From positions 558,001-622,000 of the forward strand of contig NZ_JBCMUN010000006.1 of assembly GCF_050467285.1 (NCBI RefSeq): 64,000 nt of DNA, in the 5' to 3' direction. Under the pieces are notes generated by a model. The model worked only from the letters and a program-made list of their open reading frames with translations. It had not been told where the DNA came from and did not search any database. Made by a program: the position numbers and the translations under genes. This DNA comes from Paenibacillus_E oryzisoli_A. Its GTDB lineage: Bacteria; Bacillota; Bacilli; Paenibacillales; NBRC-103111. This document shows positions 24,702 through 34,716 of this stretch, in pieces. The stretch's first letter is position 1. Each line of letters begins with the position of its first letter.

Positions 24702-26939
24702 ATGCAAAGAAAGTGGTTCTACCGTCTCTTGCTGTCGTATATGCCGTTTTTCGTGTTTGTTGTGCTGCTGCTGTGCATGACGTTCTATTATCGCTGGAGT
24801 GAGGAGACGAAGGAGCGGATTCAGAACACGAACGATGTGTTTGCCGCACACGTCATGAATGTGATGGATTCTTCGTTCCTGACCATCGAGAATTATATCG
24901 TGCAGCAGATGCTCACCGACGAGACGATCAAAAATTACTACAACGCGGAAGGGCCGACGGCCCCGTTTGTCGCGTATCAGATTACACAGCGGCTAAATGA
25001 GATCAAGACGCTGTTCCCTTTTGCGGGCGACGTGTACTTGTACAAAAAATCAAACAATGAAGTGATCACGGACAACGCCATGTTTCAGCTGGACCAGTTT
25101 GCAGACCGCGCCTTTGTGGAAGCGGCGTTCCAAGGCGCCATGAACGGCAAATGGACATCGCCGCGCAGCTACAACCAATTCATCGGGGAAGTGCGGCCGG
25201 ATAAAGCGATGTCGCTCGCCAAACCGGTGCCGATTACGTCCGCGATCCCGAGCGGTGTCGTGGTCGTCAACATTCAAGCAGGCTCCCTGCGCAGCATGCT
25301 GCAATCGATCAAAGCGAGCGCCGCCGATTCGATCAATCTGATCGGTGCCGACGGGCATCCCTTCTTCGAAGCCGCAACTGCCGACGTGAAAACGGGCGAA
25401 TGGGGAAGCAGCAGTGTGCGCTCCGCCTATACAGGATGGAAGCTGGAAGTGAAAGTGCCGCCGCTTGAGCGGGCGAGTGTCATGGCCTTCTTTCTCGAGG
25501 CATGGATGCTACCAGTGCTCGGGCTCATGCTGCTCGGACTGCTTTTCCTTACGTACATGACGCACCGAAACTATAAGCCGATTGAGGAAATCATGATCCG
25601 AATCGACCGCTACGCGCTCAAACGAAGCCTCTCCATGGGCAAAAAAACGGCGCACGACGAATTCCAGTTCATCTCCTCCGCGCTGGATAATCTGGTCGAG
25701 AATTCGCATCAATATGAGAAGCGCTATCTGGAAGATTTATCGATTCGCAAAAAGTATTGGTTCTACGAGCTGCTGGAAGGCCACTTCTCCTTAACGCCGG
25801 AGGAATGGCGGCTGGAAGCCGATCAGCTCAAGCTGCCAGAGACATTTGCATCCGCGATGGTCATAATTGTGGAAATTGACAATTATCAGGATTTCCGCCG
25901 TACATATTCCGTGCGCGACCAGCAATTATTCAAATTTGTCATCCACGGCGTCATGCAGGAAATCGCCCAAGGCGAGCAAGTCCCGATCTGGCTCGAATGG
26001 AAGGAAGCCGATCAACTGGTCGCAATTCTCTATGTCGATGCGGAGAAGGCACACACCGCTGTGGACAACATTGCGGAATCCGTGAAAGCATGGGTGGCGT
26101 CCAACCTGCAGTTCACGACGTCCATCTATGTCGGGACGGAAGCGCACGATGCGGAAGACATCGGCCACTCCTACCAGGATGCGCTGCGGGCAGGCGAGTA
26201 CCGGACGCTGCACGGGTACAATCATGTTTATTTTGCGCGCGAGACCCAGCCGCACACCGGCGGCGATCTGTATCGTCCCTTGCAGGCGGCCAAGACACTC
26301 GCGAAAGCGGTTCGTGCTGCGGAGCCGACATGGCAGGACGAGCTGGAGGCGATGTTCGCCGAGATGCGCAGCGAGCAGCTGCCCCGAGAGAAAGTGCTGG
26401 ACGCGGTGCAGTATTTATTTTATGAGCTGGATAAAATGTTGCAGGATCTGCCCGAGCTGCCCGAAGGTCAGCTCCCTGCCCGCTCGTCGTCTGCGGAAGC
26501 GATGGCGGACTTGACGAAACTCGATCTGATCGGCGAGATTCAGAGCGGCTTAACCGCCTATCTCAGTGACCTGGTCGACACGCTGGAGACATGGCAGCAT
26601 GGGCAGGATTACCATCGCCTCATCGGCGAGGTGAAGACGTTCCTGCTGGCGAACTTCAGCAATCCGGATCTGTCGCTCCATTATCTCAGCGAAAAGTTCG
26701 AGCTGTCCTCCCGCATGCTCAGCAAGCTGTTCAAGGCGGAGACGGGCGAACGGTTCGTCGACTATTTGATCCGCATTCGCGTGGAGGAAGCGAAGCGGCT
26801 GCTCGTCGAGTCCTCCGATTCCGTGCAATCCATCGCCGAGCGCGTAGGGTATTTGCAGGTCATTTCTTTTATCCGCACGTTCAAAAAGAGTGAAGACATG
26901 ACGCCGGGCGAGTATCGCAAGCTGAATCAGACGTCCTAA
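24702..26939 (+). CDS. Membrane-anchored AraC family transcriptional regulator
   Basis: 745 aa from ATG 24702 (SD AGGGGGAAG). TM1 at about 8-30 (LLLSYMPFFVFVVLLLCMTF), an extracytoplasmic Cache-like sensor of about 230 residues, TM2 near 270 (AWMLPVLGLMLLGLLFL), a cytoplasmic GGDEF-like-spaced linker without the motif, and a C-terminal AraC double HTH (SSRMLSKLFKAETGERFVDY; YLQVISFIRTFKKSEDMTPG). One-component transmembrane regulators of this type sit beside CUT1 sugar importers in Paenibacillus, as here. Confidence 0.88.
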   Translation: MQRKWFYRLLLSYMPFFVFVVLLLCMTFYYRWSEETKERIQNTNDVFAAHVMNVMDSSFLTIENYIVQQMLTDETIKNYYNAEGPTAPFVAYQITQRLNEIKTLFPFAGDVYLYKKSNNEVITDNAMFQLDQFADRAFVEAAFQGAMNGKWTSPRSYNQFIGEVRPDKAMSLAKPVPITSAIPSGVVVVNIQAGSLRSMLQSIKASAADSINLIGADGHPFFEAATADVKTGEWGSSSVRSAYTGWKLEVKVPPLERASVMAFFLEAWMLPVLGLMLLGLLFLTYMTHRNYKPIEEIMIRIDRYALKRSLSMGKKTAHDEFQFISSALDNLVENSHQYEKRYLEDLSIRKKYWFYELLEGHFSLTPEEWRLEADQLKLPETFASAMVIIVEIDNYQDFRRTYSVRDQQLFKFVIHGVMQEIAQGEQVPIWLEWKEADQLVAILYVDAEKAHTAVDNIAESVKAWVASNLQFTTSIYVGTEAHDAEDIGHSYQDALRAGEYRTLHGYNHVYFARETQPHTGGDLYRPLQAAKTLAKAVRAAEPTWQDELEAMFAEMRSEQLPREKVLDAVQYLFYELDKMLQDLPELPEGQLPARSSSAEAMADLTKLDLIGEIQSGLTAYLSDLVDTLETWQHGQDYHRLIGEVKTFLLANFSNPDLSLHYLSEKFELSSRMLSKLFKAETGERFVDYLIRIRVEEAKRLLVESSDSVQSIAERVGYLQVISFIRTFKKSEDMTPGEYRKLNQTS

Positions 26940-26984
26940 CCTAAATGTTAATCGGGGAAAATTGTTTATCCCAACCGCTAGAAG

Positions 26985-27014
26985 CCGCCTTAATTTCGGA
27001 ATTAAGGCGGTTTT
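26985..27014 (+). terminator. Terminator after the membrane AraC gene
   Basis: 11-bp stem CCGCCTTAATT / AATTAAGGCGG with a 4-nt TCGG loop and a TTTT tail. Confidence 0.8.
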
Positions 27015-27054
27015 GCGTTCCGCGACACTTTTGTTTATCGTGGAAAAATGGAAA

Positions 27055-27084
27055 TTGAAGCCCCGGCTCTCCTTCTCGTATAGT
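27055..27084 (+). promoter_or_regulatory. Sigma-A-like promoter of the sugar ABC operon
   Basis: TTGAAG, 18-bp spacer, TATAGT. It lies 54 bp before the first permease gene. Confidence 0.5.
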
Positions 27085-27137
27085 AAAAGTGTGTTCGGGT
27101 CATTCCTGCAGGAGACGCTGACGCATCACGATAGGAG

Positions 27138-28043
27138 GTGAGTCTGATCGGTAAAGCCATATGGAAACGCAACATTTCGTTATATGTGATGTTTGCGCCA
27201 ATCATTGTGTTCTTTATTGCTTTCAAATATGTCCCAATGGCGGGCAGCATTATGGCGTTCAAACATTATAATTTCGGCGACGGCATCTGGCACAGTCCGT
27301 GGGTTGGCATGGACAACTTCCGCGTGCTGTTCAGCACACCCGTCACTCTACAAATTATTCGCAACACGCTGGTGCTCAGCCTGCTATCGATTTTCGTCGG
27401 GTTCCCTTTTCCGATTCTGCTCGCGATTATGCTCAATGAAGTCAAGACGATGTGGTTCAAAAAGATCGTGCAGACGCTCGTCTTTTTACCTCACTTCTTC
27501 TCGTGGATCATCGTCGCCGGCATTATCGTTACCGTATTCTCGCAGCAAGCGGGCACGGTGAATGCGCTGTGGCAAGTGCTGTTCGGACAGTCGTACGCCT
27601 TCCTGTATCATGAAGGTTCCTGGCTCGCGATTTTCGTCTCCTCCGGCATTTGGAAAGAAGCGGGTTTCAGTGCGATCGTTTACCTGGCGGCGCTAAGCAG
27701 CATTGATGCGAGTCTGTATGAAGCTGCCAGTTTGGACGGCGCGAGCAAGCGGCAGCAGATTTGGCATGTGACGCTGCCCGGTATCAGCTCGACCGTCGTG
27801 CTCATGTTTATTTTAGCCATGGGACGCGTGATGGAGGTCGGTTTCGATCAAGTGTTCATGCTTCAGAACTCGACGGTCTCCAATATTTCGGAAGTCATCT
27901 CCACGTATATTTACAAAATCGGATTAATGGGCTCTCAGTTTAGCTTGACGGCTGCGATCGGCTTTTTTGAATCCCTCGTCAGTTTAATCCTAGTTGTCAT
28001 CACCAATCGGATTGCGCGCAGATTCGGTAACGGATTGTGGTGA
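27138..28043 (+). CDS. Sugar ABC transporter permease, LplB type
   Basis: 301 aa, six helices and the CUT1 EAA loop (YEAASLDGASKRQQIWHVTLPG). The GTG at 27138 lies within the SD AGGAGG; translation may really start at the CTG at 27144 (MIGKAIWKRN). It works with the next permease, the lipoprotein 28961 and a shared ATPase of the MsmX kind encoded elsewhere (no ATPase in this operon). Confidence 0.92.
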   Translation: MSLIGKAIWKRNISLYVMFAPIIVFFIAFKYVPMAGSIMAFKHYNFGDGIWHSPWVGMDNFRVLFSTPVTLQIIRNTLVLSLLSIFVGFPFPILLAIMLNEVKTMWFKKIVQTLVFLPHFFSWIIVAGIIVTVFSQQAGTVNALWQVLFGQSYAFLYHEGSWLAIFVSSGIWKEAGFSAIVYLAALSSIDASLYEAASLDGASKRQQIWHVTLPGISSTVVLMFILAMGRVMEVGFDQVFMLQNSTVSNISEVISTYIYKIGLMGSQFSLTAAIGFFESLVSLILVVITNRIARRFGNGLW

Positions 28044-28055
28044 AGGAGGGCGAAC

Positions 28056-28931
28056 ATGCAATTATCGCGAAGTGAAAAAATGATGATGTCCGTCTGCTAT
28101 GCGGTGCTCGTGATCGCGGGGCTCCTCTGCCTGTTTCCGCTGATCCATATTGTCTCGTTGTCGATCAGCGATACGCACGCCGTAGCGTCGGGCTGGGTGA
28201 CGGTCTATCCGATCGGCTTTTCGTTCGAATCGTATAAGCAACTGATGACGGGAACCCCAATCGTGCGGGCATTTTGGAACTCGGTGCAAATTACCGGCGT
28301 TGGGGTTATCCTAAGCATGGCTTTTACGATTCTGGCGGCATATCCGCTGACGCGCACCTACTTTTATGGAAGAAAGTTGTATACGTTTGCAATCATATTC
28401 ACCCTGCTGTTCAGCGGCGGACTGATTCCGACATACTTAACGATCAAAAGCTACGGCCTGATGAATACGTACTGGGCCTTATGGCTGCCGGGCTTGGTCA
28501 GCACGTTCAACCTGCTCGTGCTCCGGTCTTTCATCGAGAATATTCCTTCGGAATTGGACGATGCGGCCCGGATGGACGGGTGTGGGGACTGGTTGTACCT
28601 AAGGAAAATCGTGCTTCCGCTTTCGATGCCTGTGCTCACGACACTCGCGCTGTTCTACGGCGTCGGGTACTGGAATTCTTTTTTCAACGTGCTGATGTAT
28701 ATGAATGAAACGACGAAGTATAACCTTTCCGTACTTGTGCAGCAAATGATTCAAAGCCAGACGATGCTGGCGCAGATGAACAGTTCGGATCGAGCGGATC
28801 AGATTCTGCTCACGCCGGAAGAAATCAACTCGGCTGCGATTATGGTCATGGTGCTGCCTGTGATGATCGTGTATCCGTTTTTGCAAAAGCATTTTGTGAA
28901 AGGCGTTATGATTGGCGCCGTTAAAGGATAA
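28056..28931 (+). CDS. Sugar ABC transporter permease, YtcP/LplC type
   Basis: 291 aa, six helices, EAA loop (ELDDAARMDGCGDWLYLRKIVLPLS, with the consensus Gly) and the C-terminal PFLQKHFVKGVMIGAVKG ending of this permease group. SD AAGGAGGG, 12 bp after the first permease. Confidence 0.93.
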   Translation: MQLSRSEKMMMSVCYAVLVIAGLLCLFPLIHIVSLSISDTHAVASGWVTVYPIGFSFESYKQLMTGTPIVRAFWNSVQITGVGVILSMAFTILAAYPLTRTYFYGRKLYTFAIIFTLLFSGGLIPTYLTIKSYGLMNTYWALWLPGLVSTFNLLVLRSFIENIPSELDDAARMDGCGDWLYLRKIVLPLSMPVLTTLALFYGVGYWNSFFNVLMYMNETTKYNLSVLVQQMIQSQTMLAQMNSSDRADQILLTPEEINSAAIMVMVLPVMIVYPFLQKHFVKGVMIGAVKG

Positions 28932-28960
28932 TGACTATGTCGACAAAGGGGATAGGGTCT

Positions 28961-30601
28961 ATGAAAACTTGGAAAAGAAATACCGTCGCGGCTGTTGCGC
29001 TGCCGCTTGCTTGCGGATGTCTGCTTGTTGCTTGTTCGGATAGCGGAAGCGGAAAGAAGGAGGGCGAAGCGACGGCCTCGGCAGCAGCGACGGCCAAGGC
29101 GAAAGGCAATATTTCAGTGACGATCTATGATCGCGGCAACATTCCGCAAGGGGTGGGCACGATCGATAACAACCGCTGGACGAAGTGGCTGAACGAGAAC
29201 GGCCCCGCTAACGCCAAGTACGTGCCGATCCCGCGCGGAGAATCGGTGCAGAAGTTGAACATTTTATTTTCTTCCGGCAGCGCGCCTGACGTCATCGAAG
29301 AGTTCGACACGAACTTCAGGGATCAGCTCTACCAGCAGAAACAGATTATGCCGGTCGACGATCTGATTCAGAAGTACAGCACGACGTATAAGGAATTGAT
29401 GACGAAATATCCGGAACTCAAAAAAGCCAGTACGAAGTCGGATGGCAAGCAATACGAATTCGGACGGGTGCAAAAGCTGACAGGCTTCCAGGCGCTGTTT
29501 ATCCGCGAGGATTGGCTCAAGAAGCTTGGTCTCAAGGAGCCGCAGACGGTGGATGAACTGTTTGAGGTCGCCAAAGCGTTTGCCGAGAAAGACCCGGATG
29601 GCAACGGCCAGAAGGATACGTACGGCATTGCGCTAAGCGGTGAAACCGGCGGCACGATTTCCACGATGTTTCAGGACGTGACGTGGGTGGTGGAAGACGG
29701 CAAGCTGGTTCACGATTGGGATAGGGCCAAAGCGGCGGTCACGTTCAAGAAGAAGCTGTATGATGCGGGACTGGCTGATAAAGATTTTTTATCGGATAAA
29801 AACGGTCAAAAAGCGCTGCAGGATTGGATTAACGGCAAGACGGGCATTTTCGTCGGCCGTACGATTGACCCTGTGAATTTCTCTACGTACTACGAGCCGC
29901 TGAAGAAAAACGTGCCGAGCGCTGAGGTAAAAGCGATCAAGTTGCCGGCGTCTTCCTACGGTCGCTTTGCGGTTGGCGTGAACAATCCAGTGCAGATGAC
30001 GACCGTCATCAATGCGAAGACGAAAGATCCGGAAGCGGCGATGAAATATATCGATTTTATGTCATCGAAATCAACAGGGGAGATGCTGCGCTATGGTACG
30101 CCGGAGGTCGACTCCGCCAAAAACGCGAATGGCTGCTATGCACCGAAGGATATTCAGCAGTTCAGCAAAGAAGTGGCGTGGAACAGCGACTTCCAGCTGT
30201 TGCTGCAGCAGATCGAGCTTGAACCTTGCGCAAGCGTGGCGAGCCAACTTGATGCCAGCCAGCCGCTGCAGAAAGATTTTATCGATCTGATCAAGCAAAA
30301 CAATGAGGCGAACCTCAGCTCCGATGTGAAGTACGCTCCGATTACGTACGGCGAGCATATGCCTGCGCTTCCGGAAGACCTTAAAATTGTAAATACGAAC
30401 GTCGCGAAAATTACGGATTTCTATAACAAAGCGATCGTGTCCGGCTCCTCGTACAGTGTGGATCAGGCGTTTGCGGACGCGAAGGACATGTGGCAGAAGT
30501 CCGGCGGCGCGAAGCTGGAAGAGTTCTATCTGAAATGGTACGCGGAGAACAAAGATACGGCTTTCCTAGCCAAAGACATGTGGAAATTTATTCAAAATTA
30601 A
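28961..30601 (+). CDS. Sugar ABC transporter substrate-binding lipoprotein, LplA type
   Basis: 546 aa from ATG 28961 (SD AAAGGGGATAGG); earlier in-frame ATGs at 28931 and 28937 have no SD. Lipobox LLVAC with Cys25. Long oligosaccharide-type binding protein with the pattern DPDGNGQKDTYGIALSG and FIREDWLKKLGLKEPQTVDE, typical of LplA-like proteins. It would bind an oligosaccharide or glycoside outside the cell. Confidence 0.92.
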   Translation: MKTWKRNTVAAVALPLACGCLLVACSDSGSGKKEGEATASAAATAKAKGNISVTIYDRGNIPQGVGTIDNNRWTKWLNENGPANAKYVPIPRGESVQKLNILFSSGSAPDVIEEFDTNFRDQLYQQKQIMPVDDLIQKYSTTYKELMTKYPELKKASTKSDGKQYEFGRVQKLTGFQALFIREDWLKKLGLKEPQTVDELFEVAKAFAEKDPDGNGQKDTYGIALSGETGGTISTMFQDVTWVVEDGKLVHDWDRAKAAVTFKKKLYDAGLADKDFLSDKNGQKALQDWINGKTGIFVGRTIDPVNFSTYYEPLKKNVPSAEVKAIKLPASSYGRFAVGVNNPVQMTTVINAKTKDPEAAMKYIDFMSSKSTGEMLRYGTPEVDSAKNANGCYAPKDIQQFSKEVAWNSDFQLLLQQIELEPCASVASQLDASQPLQKDFIDLIKQNNEANLSSDVKYAPITYGEHMPALPEDLKIVNTNVAKITDFYNKAIVSGSSYSVDQAFADAKDMWQKSGGAKLEEFYLKWYAENKDTAFLAKDMWKFIQN

Positions 30602-30612
30602 GGAGGGCCACC

Positions 30613-31512
30613 ATGAGATTTGCAGATACGACCGCGGGCAGGCCATACGCGAAAGATCCCGCCGTAGTCCGGTATAAAGGAAAGTATTGGATGTACTACT
30701 CCAGAGGGCCGTTCACGGACGGCCGCTGGGGGATCGGCATCGCCGAGAGTTACGATTTGGAGCAGTGGACGAAAATCGGCGAAGTTCCGATTGAACAGGA
30801 CTGCGAGGCGAAGGGGATTTGCGCGCCTGGGGCGATTGTGCTCCAGGATCGTATTCACTTGTTCTATCAGACGTATGGCAACTTTCCGAAGGATGCGATC
30901 TGCCATGCGGTTTCCGAGGACGGCGTAACCTTTGTGAAAAATGCGACCAATCCGGTGTTCGCGCCGACCGGCGACTGGAACAACGGCCGGGCGATTGACG
31001 CCGACGTGATCGTGCATGAGGATCGCTTGCTGTTGTACTTCGCTACCCGCGATCCGCAGGGCGAAATCCAGATGCAGGGCGTCGCTACCGCACCCCTGCA
31101 TTCGGACTACGGGCGGGCTGATTGGACGCAAGCGTGCAGCGAATCGATCTTGCAGCCTGAGCTGCCGTGGGAAGGCAAATGCATCGAGGCGGCAGCCATG
31201 CATAAGCGGGACGGCCAGCTGTATATGTTCTACGCCGGCGCCTACAACAACGAGCCGCAGCAGATCGGCTGCGCGGTCAGCCTGGACGGCATCCGCTTCG
31301 AACGGCTGTTCCAGGAGCCGCTGCTCCCGTGCGGCGAGCCGGGAAGCTGGAATGCCAGCGAGTCGGGGCATCCGTTCCTTTTCGCAGACGACGATGGCCG
31401 CACGTACTTGTTCTACCAAGGGAACAACGACCATGGCAAGACGTGGTATTTGTCCAAGGTGGAGGTCGGCTGGAATGATGGCCGCCCGTTTCTGATATCG
31501 AGCGAGGCGTAA
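30613..31512 (+). CDS. Five-bladed beta-propeller glycosidase, GH43/GH32-like
   Basis: 299 aa from ATG 30613 (SD GGAGGG). The first blade DPAVVRYKGKYWMYYS provides the candidate catalytic base Asp. RAIDADVIVHEDRLLLYFA and EAAAMHKRDGQLYMFYAG provide further blade acids. No signal peptide, so it is cytoplasmic. It probably hydrolyses the glycoside imported by the upstream transporter. Exact family and sugar are unresolved. Confidence 0.75.
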   Translation: MRFADTTAGRPYAKDPAVVRYKGKYWMYYSRGPFTDGRWGIGIAESYDLEQWTKIGEVPIEQDCEAKGICAPGAIVLQDRIHLFYQTYGNFPKDAICHAVSEDGVTFVKNATNPVFAPTGDWNNGRAIDADVIVHEDRLLLYFATRDPQGEIQMQGVATAPLHSDYGRADWTQACSESILQPELPWEGKCIEAAAMHKRDGQLYMFYAGAYNNEPQQIGCAVSLDGIRFERLFQEPLLPCGEPGSWNASESGHPFLFADDDGRTYLFYQGNNDHGKTWYLSKVEVGWNDGRPFLISSEA

Positions 31513-31552
31513 GGTGACGATCGCTTCAGCTCCATCCGCATATTCAGGCTGC

Positions 31553-31596
31553 AAAAAAGCAGCTGATCCAGGCACTTCTGGATTAGCTGCTTTTTT
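31553..31596. terminator. Bidirectional terminator
   Basis: AAAAAAGCAGCT pairs with AGCTGCTTTTTT (31585-31596), with inner ATCCAG/CTGGAT. It separates the glycosidase gene from the converging A-T-R synthetase gene. Confidence 0.85.
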
Positions 31597-31620
31597 CCTG
31601 ATGCTACAATTTGTATTATT

Positions 31621-34600
31621 TCAGCGCGGGCGAGGGGGAGGAAAATAACCGCGTTCCACAGCATGTTCCACGAGTCTGGTCACTAACGCATTCAAGTCAG
31701 GCAAGGCAGGCAGCGGGCCGGCTTTCCGAATGGAGTCGTCGCAGCCATACAGGTAAGGGGAGTGACGAACTCCGTCGCCTTCCAATAAAGGAATAGCCAA
31801 CTGCACAGCCTCCTGACTAATGCTGCCGCCTTCGTTCAAGACCCACTTGTCAAACGCCTTCTGCGGTAAAAGGTCAATGCGATGGCCCAGTTCCCTTAGC
31901 GCTTCAATGATAGCGGGGAACCGTGCTTGAACCGGGTTGCAAATGTGGTACACTTCACCGAACGACCGCCGTTTCATCAAGCCCGCCATAAAGCTGCTGA
32001 CAAAGTCGATGGGAGCCACATCCACATAGGCGTCGACCGCAGGCGCTTTTCCTAACAGGAGGAACGCCTTGATCATCCGATAGAAGAAATTCTCGTGGAT
32101 GTTTTGCTGGAAGCGTCCTGTTCTGCTATGGCACGATAAGTTGCCAGCGCGATAGATTGAACATGGAACACCCGCCGTTATTGCTTCAGCCACTGCTTTT
32201 TCGGCTAAAAGTTTACTGTTCGTATATACATTTTCCAGCTCTACAGCGTAAAAATCCCGGCTGTTCTGCGCTGCCGCTTCCCAATGGCCTGCCGCTGCCA
32301 AATCTTCGGGAATGCCGAGCGTTGAAATAAAATGAAAAGGGACGTTCCCCCGACTGGAAGCTAATTTCAGCAGATTCTGCGTGCCGATCACATTGGTCGC
32401 ATAGAAATCGTCCGCATTGCCAAAGTGTCTCACATCCGCACCGGCATGAAGGATGGAGGTGATGCGGGTCGAAACGATCTTGTATTCTTCCTCACGCAAA
32501 CCTAATTCCTCCTGTACTAAATCGCCTTCGAGGACAAATATCCGATGCGAATAGTCGGCAAAGAGTGACTGACCGAAGTAAGCGTCTAAGGTTTCCCAGA
32601 CCCGGGCAATGCCGTTCTGACCAAATTTGCGGCGAACGAGCAGATGGAGATTGGCCTTGGTGGTCGTCAGCAGTTCGTACAGGAGGTGCGAGCCCAAATA
32701 CCCGGTTGCTCCGGTGAGGAGGATGTCCGAACCTAACCCATCCTGCCCTTGAATGTCTACCTTCGGAAGGGAAGGAAGTTCTCCAAGCGTCCTATACTCG
32801 GTGATCGGCGCAACTTCAGCTTCGTCGCCTTCATCGGCCAGGGTTGACATGCAGGCGGCCAACGCTTTAACCGTTGGATGTTCATACAAATGATGCATCC
32901 GCAAGTTGAAGCACATCTGTTTTAACCGGGACAACACCTTCATCACCCCAAGCGAGTCTCCGCCAATCTCGAAAAAGCTTTCGTTGCGGGAGACCCGGGC
33001 AATCCCTAAAATATCCGACCATACGGCTGCGATGGCGCGTTCAACGTCCCCGATAGGGGCTTCATAAGGGAACGCCGTCTCCGCAAGGGCGCTGTTGTCC
33101 ATCGCAAGCAGTTTTTTTCTGTCTACTTTGCCTGTTGGCGAGAGCGGAATCTCCGGAAGACGATAGAAAAAGCCGGGAATCATATAAGAAGGAACGAATG
33201 CTTTCAAATGCTCGCGCAGGTCCTTGCTGGATACGTGGGACTTCTCAGAATAAAAGCAGGATAGATGCTTGACGGTATTGTTCTCCTGAATCGCGACGAC
33301 GGCGGCATCGAGAATGGCGGGATGCTTGGACAGTGCGTTCTCAATCTCGCCGATCTCGATGCGAAAACCACGCAGCTTCAGCTGCCCATCCTTGCGGTAC
33401 TGAAACTCGAGACTGCCGTCCGGCAGCAGCTTGACGATGTCGCCCGATTTGTACACCTTGGCTTTCGGATCGATGCCGAAGGGGCTGGGTACGAACACTT
33501 CGTTCGTTTTATCCGGAAGATTCAAATAGCCTTGTGCGATCGCAAACGTTTCGATGTAGAGCTCGCCTTCTTCGCCGACTTCCGCGAGCGTCCCGTCTTC
33601 CTTCACCACATAGACCTTGTAATTGCCGATTGGATAGCCAATTGGGACAGTGATCGACGTACTGTTCCAGTAGTCGGTGATTTTAAACGTCGTGGTCACG
33701 ACCGTGCATTCCGTCGGACCATACGCGTTGACAATGACGGTGCCCAGGCCGAACTTATCCTGGAATTTCCGAACATGATCGGAGAGGAGGGCCTCTCCGC
33801 CGACCGTAATATTTTTGACCGCCCGGAAGGCAGATTCGGGGTTAGGCATGTTTGCCTCCGATAGCCGATTGAAGACAGATGTGGGAATACATCCTATGAT
33901 AGTGACTTTTTTCCTTTCAAGAAGCGACAAAAAAAGCTCCGGCGTCAACTGCTCTTCCTTTGTCAAAATCGCAAGCGTCGCCCCGTTCAGCAAGCAGTTG
34001 AACGTATCGAGAATCGAAGCGTCGAAGCTGAAGGTGGAAAATTGCGTTAGCACGTCGTTGCTCGTAATGTCCAATTGCTTAGCGAAAGTATTCGCCAGAT
34101 TCACAACCCCTCGATGCGCAATCAGCGTGCCTTTCGGATTCCCGGTGGAGCCGGACGTATAAATCACATAGGCCAAATCGTCCGGCGCGATATCCGCATC
34201 CGCGAAGCGGGTGGCACACTCGGAAAAGCAGCTTTCCAGCGAAACCGGCTTCTCAATATCGAGCGCAAGGCATAGTTCGGCTGCACGTTCAAGATGTCTC
34301 TCTTTAATAATCAACTGCTTGCAGCTGGCATCCTGTACGATATACCGGTTGCGTTCAACGGGATGCTCCGGGTCGATCGGGACATAGGTGCCGCCCATGC
34401 GCATAACGCCGAGAATGGAGATCACAGTTTCAGGACTTCGCTCCATATAGATGCCGACAAAATCGCCTTTTCGGCAGCCGGCGTCCGTCAATGCGTTGGC
34501 CACCTGGGCGCTTTTCCCGAATAACTCCTCATAGAGAAGCTCCTTGTCGCCGTAAGAGATAGCGACTTTCGTCGCATACCTCTCTGCTGTACGGCGGAAG

Positions 34601-34692
34601 ATAGAGGAGATCGTTTCGGTTGCCGGATACGCTTCATCGGTTTGATTGATTCGGCTGTAGATGGACGGGGTGTTCTTGACGAGATTAAGCAT
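31621..34692 (-). CDS. Stand-alone adenylation-carrier-reductase (A-T-R) peptide synthetase
   Basis: 1023 aa, SD GAGGAG. Domain order: adenylation (YVIYTSGSTGNPKGT, NAYGPTECTV, LKLRGFRIE, LSPTGKVDRK), thiolation with phosphopantetheine Ser580 in EIGGDSLG, and a terminal thioester reductase with ILLTGATGYLGSHLL and a downstream NSKLLAEK (Tyr/Lys region). No condensation domain. The layout is that of Lys2-like and carboxylic-acid-reductase-like enzymes: an amino or other acid is activated, tethered, and released as aldehyde or alcohol using NAD(P)H. A hand-read specificity code is D-A-L-G-T-G-A-V-V-K, near published Tyr-type codes (inference). It starts 24 bp after the chemoreceptor gene and shares its riboswitch-controlled promoter. 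Confidence 0.9.
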   Translation of the reverse strand: MLNLVKNTPSIYSRINQTDEAYPATETISSIFRRTAERYATKVAISYGDKELLYEELFGKSAQVANALTDAGCRKGDFVGIYMERSPETVISILGVMRMGGTYVPIDPEHPVERNRYIVQDASCKQLIIKERHLERAAELCLALDIEKPVSLESCFSECATRFADADIAPDDLAYVIYTSGSTGNPKGTLIAHRGVVNLANTFAKQLDITSNDVLTQFSTFSFDASILDTFNCLLNGATLAILTKEEQLTPELFLSLLERKKVTIIGCIPTSVFNRLSEANMPNPESAFRAVKNITVGGEALLSDHVRKFQDKFGLGTVIVNAYGPTECTVVTTTFKITDYWNSTSITVPIGYPIGNYKVYVVKEDGTLAEVGEEGELYIETFAIAQGYLNLPDKTNEVFVPSPFGIDPKAKVYKSGDIVKLLPDGSLEFQYRKDGQLKLRGFRIEIGEIENALSKHPAILDAAVVAIQENNTVKHLSCFYSEKSHVSSKDLREHLKAFVPSYMIPGFFYRLPEIPLSPTGKVDRKKLLAMDNSALAETAFPYEAPIGDVERAIAAVWSDILGIARVSRNESFFEIGGDSLGVMKVLSRLKQMCFNLRMHHLYEHPTVKALAACMSTLADEGDEAEVAPITEYRTLGELPSLPKVDIQGQDGLGSDILLTGATGYLGSHLLYELLTTTKANLHLLVRRKFGQNGIARVWETLDAYFGQSLFADYSHRIFVLEGDLVQEELGLREEEYKIVSTRITSILHAGADVRHFGNADDFYATNVIGTQNLLKLASSRGNVPFHFISTLGIPEDLAAAGHWEAAAQNSRDFYAVELENVYTNSKLLAEKAVAEAITAGVPCSIYRAGNLSCHSRTGRFQQNIHENFFYRMIKAFLLLGKAPAVDAYVDVAPIDFVSSFMAGLMKRRSFGEVYHICNPVQARFPAIIEALRELGHRIDLLPQKAFDKWVLNEGGSISQEAVQLAIPLLEGDGVRHSPYLYGCDDSIRKAGPLPALPDLNALVTRLVEHAVERGYFPPPRPR

Positions 34693-34716
34693 GGTCTCTC
34701 TCTCCTCTTTATATCT

